A stretch of 6,745 nt of DNA from Pseudomaricurvus sp965662505. GTDB taxonomy: Bacteria; Pseudomonadota; Gammaproteobacteria; Pseudomonadales; Cellvibrionaceae. Numbering within the stretch: position 1 is the stretch's first letter; the number at the start of each line of letters is the position of its first letter. The translations under genes and the position numbers were made by a program. The stretch spans positions 1 through 6,745 of the forward strand of contig NZ_CBFIHX010000150.1 of NCBI RefSeq assembly GCF_965662505.1. The letters are read 5' to 3'. Below the pieces are notes generated by a model. That model searched no databases. It was not told the origin of the DNA and worked only from the letters and a program-made list of their open reading frames with translations. Positions 6,482 through 6,745 of this stretch are shown here, piece by piece.

Positions 6482-6745
6482 ATGGCCCCTTCGCGCTCAA
6501 CGTCTTACTGGCAGGAGCTTGATAAATCCCACCACCTGCACCCCTTTACCGACTTTCAGCAATACCGACAAACCGGCGGCAGGATCTTTGACAAAGCCGA
6601 ACACATCTATATCTACGACTCCGATGGCAACGAGATTCTGGACGGCATGTCTGGCCTGTGGTGCTGCAACCTGGGTTACAGTCAGCCAGAGATCACTAAC
6701 GCCATCAGCGAGCAACTGCAGAAGCTGCCCTTCTACAACAACTTT
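6482..6745 (+). CDS. Class III PLP-dependent aminotransferase, N-terminal 88 residues (runs off window)
   Basis: The fragment starts at ATG 6482 with GGGAG 7 nt upstream and stays open to the window edge. Residues 17-24 (HHLHPFTD) are the typical entry of omega-amino-acid/polyamine:pyruvate aminotransferases. They are followed by RIFDKAEHIYIYDSDGNEIL (34-53), DGMSGLWCCNLGYS (54-67) and KLPFYNNF (81-88). These are the substrate-channel and dimer-contact segments of fold-type I class III enzymes such as SpuC-like putrescine or general omega-transaminases. The catalytic Lys and PLP-binding residues lie outside the window, so the substrate cannot be set; polyamine, beta-alanine or other omega-amine donors are all possible. 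No convincing promoter: TATATT at 6402-6407 lacks a good -35. Confidence 0.9.
   Translation, partial: MAPSRSTSYWQELDKSHHLHPFTDFQQYRQTGGRIFDKAEHIYIYDSDGNEILDGMSGLWCCNLGYSQPEITNAISEQLQKLPFYNNF

Overview
This window carries the start of a division and cell-wall (dcw/mra) cluster from a Gram-negative gammaproteobacterium. The gene order mraZ-rsmH-ftsL-ftsI-murE, the bacterial type A RNase P RNA just upstream of mraZ, the meso-diaminopimelate signature (DNPR) in MurE, and the protein sequences all point to a free-living, probably marine, relative of the Pseudomonadales/Oceanospirillales. I cannot name the genus from the sequence alone.

Layout, read from the right end, since nearly everything is on the minus strand. 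At 6482-6745 (+) is the first 88 codons of a class III PLP-dependent aminotransferase that runs off the window. Divergent from it, at 5846-6262 (-), is a four-helix membrane protein of the DUF6524 type. Next comes rnpB (about 5281-5652, -) with a good sigma-70 promoter and a strong hairpin just past its 3' end. An AT-rich gap of about 390 bases holds several inverted repeats, then the main mra promoter and a ladder of 10-bp-spaced GTGG boxes that look like the MraZ operator. The operon follows: mraZ (4449-4889), rsmH (3481-4425), ftsL (3140-3457), ftsI (1362-3143) and murE (1362 to beyond position 1). It is tightly packed: 23-nt gaps between the first three genes, a 4-nt ATGA overlap at ftsL/ftsI and a TGATG overlap at ftsI/murE.

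How the genes work together: MraZ represses the operon. RsmH methylates 16S rRNA. FtsL (with FtsB/FtsQ, not seen here) activates the septal transpeptidase FtsI at the division site. MurE adds meso-diaminopimelate to the peptidoglycan precursor that FtsI finally crosslinks.

The most striking observation is a single in-frame TAG at 783-781 in murE, at a position where homologues carry leucine, with an intact MurE reading frame for 193 codons before it and 260 codons after it. Because murE is normally essential, this is a base-call error, a very recent mutation, or a codon that is read through. Two smaller points are a Gln in place of Asn in the SxN motif of FtsI and an unusually long (five-box) MraZ operator.
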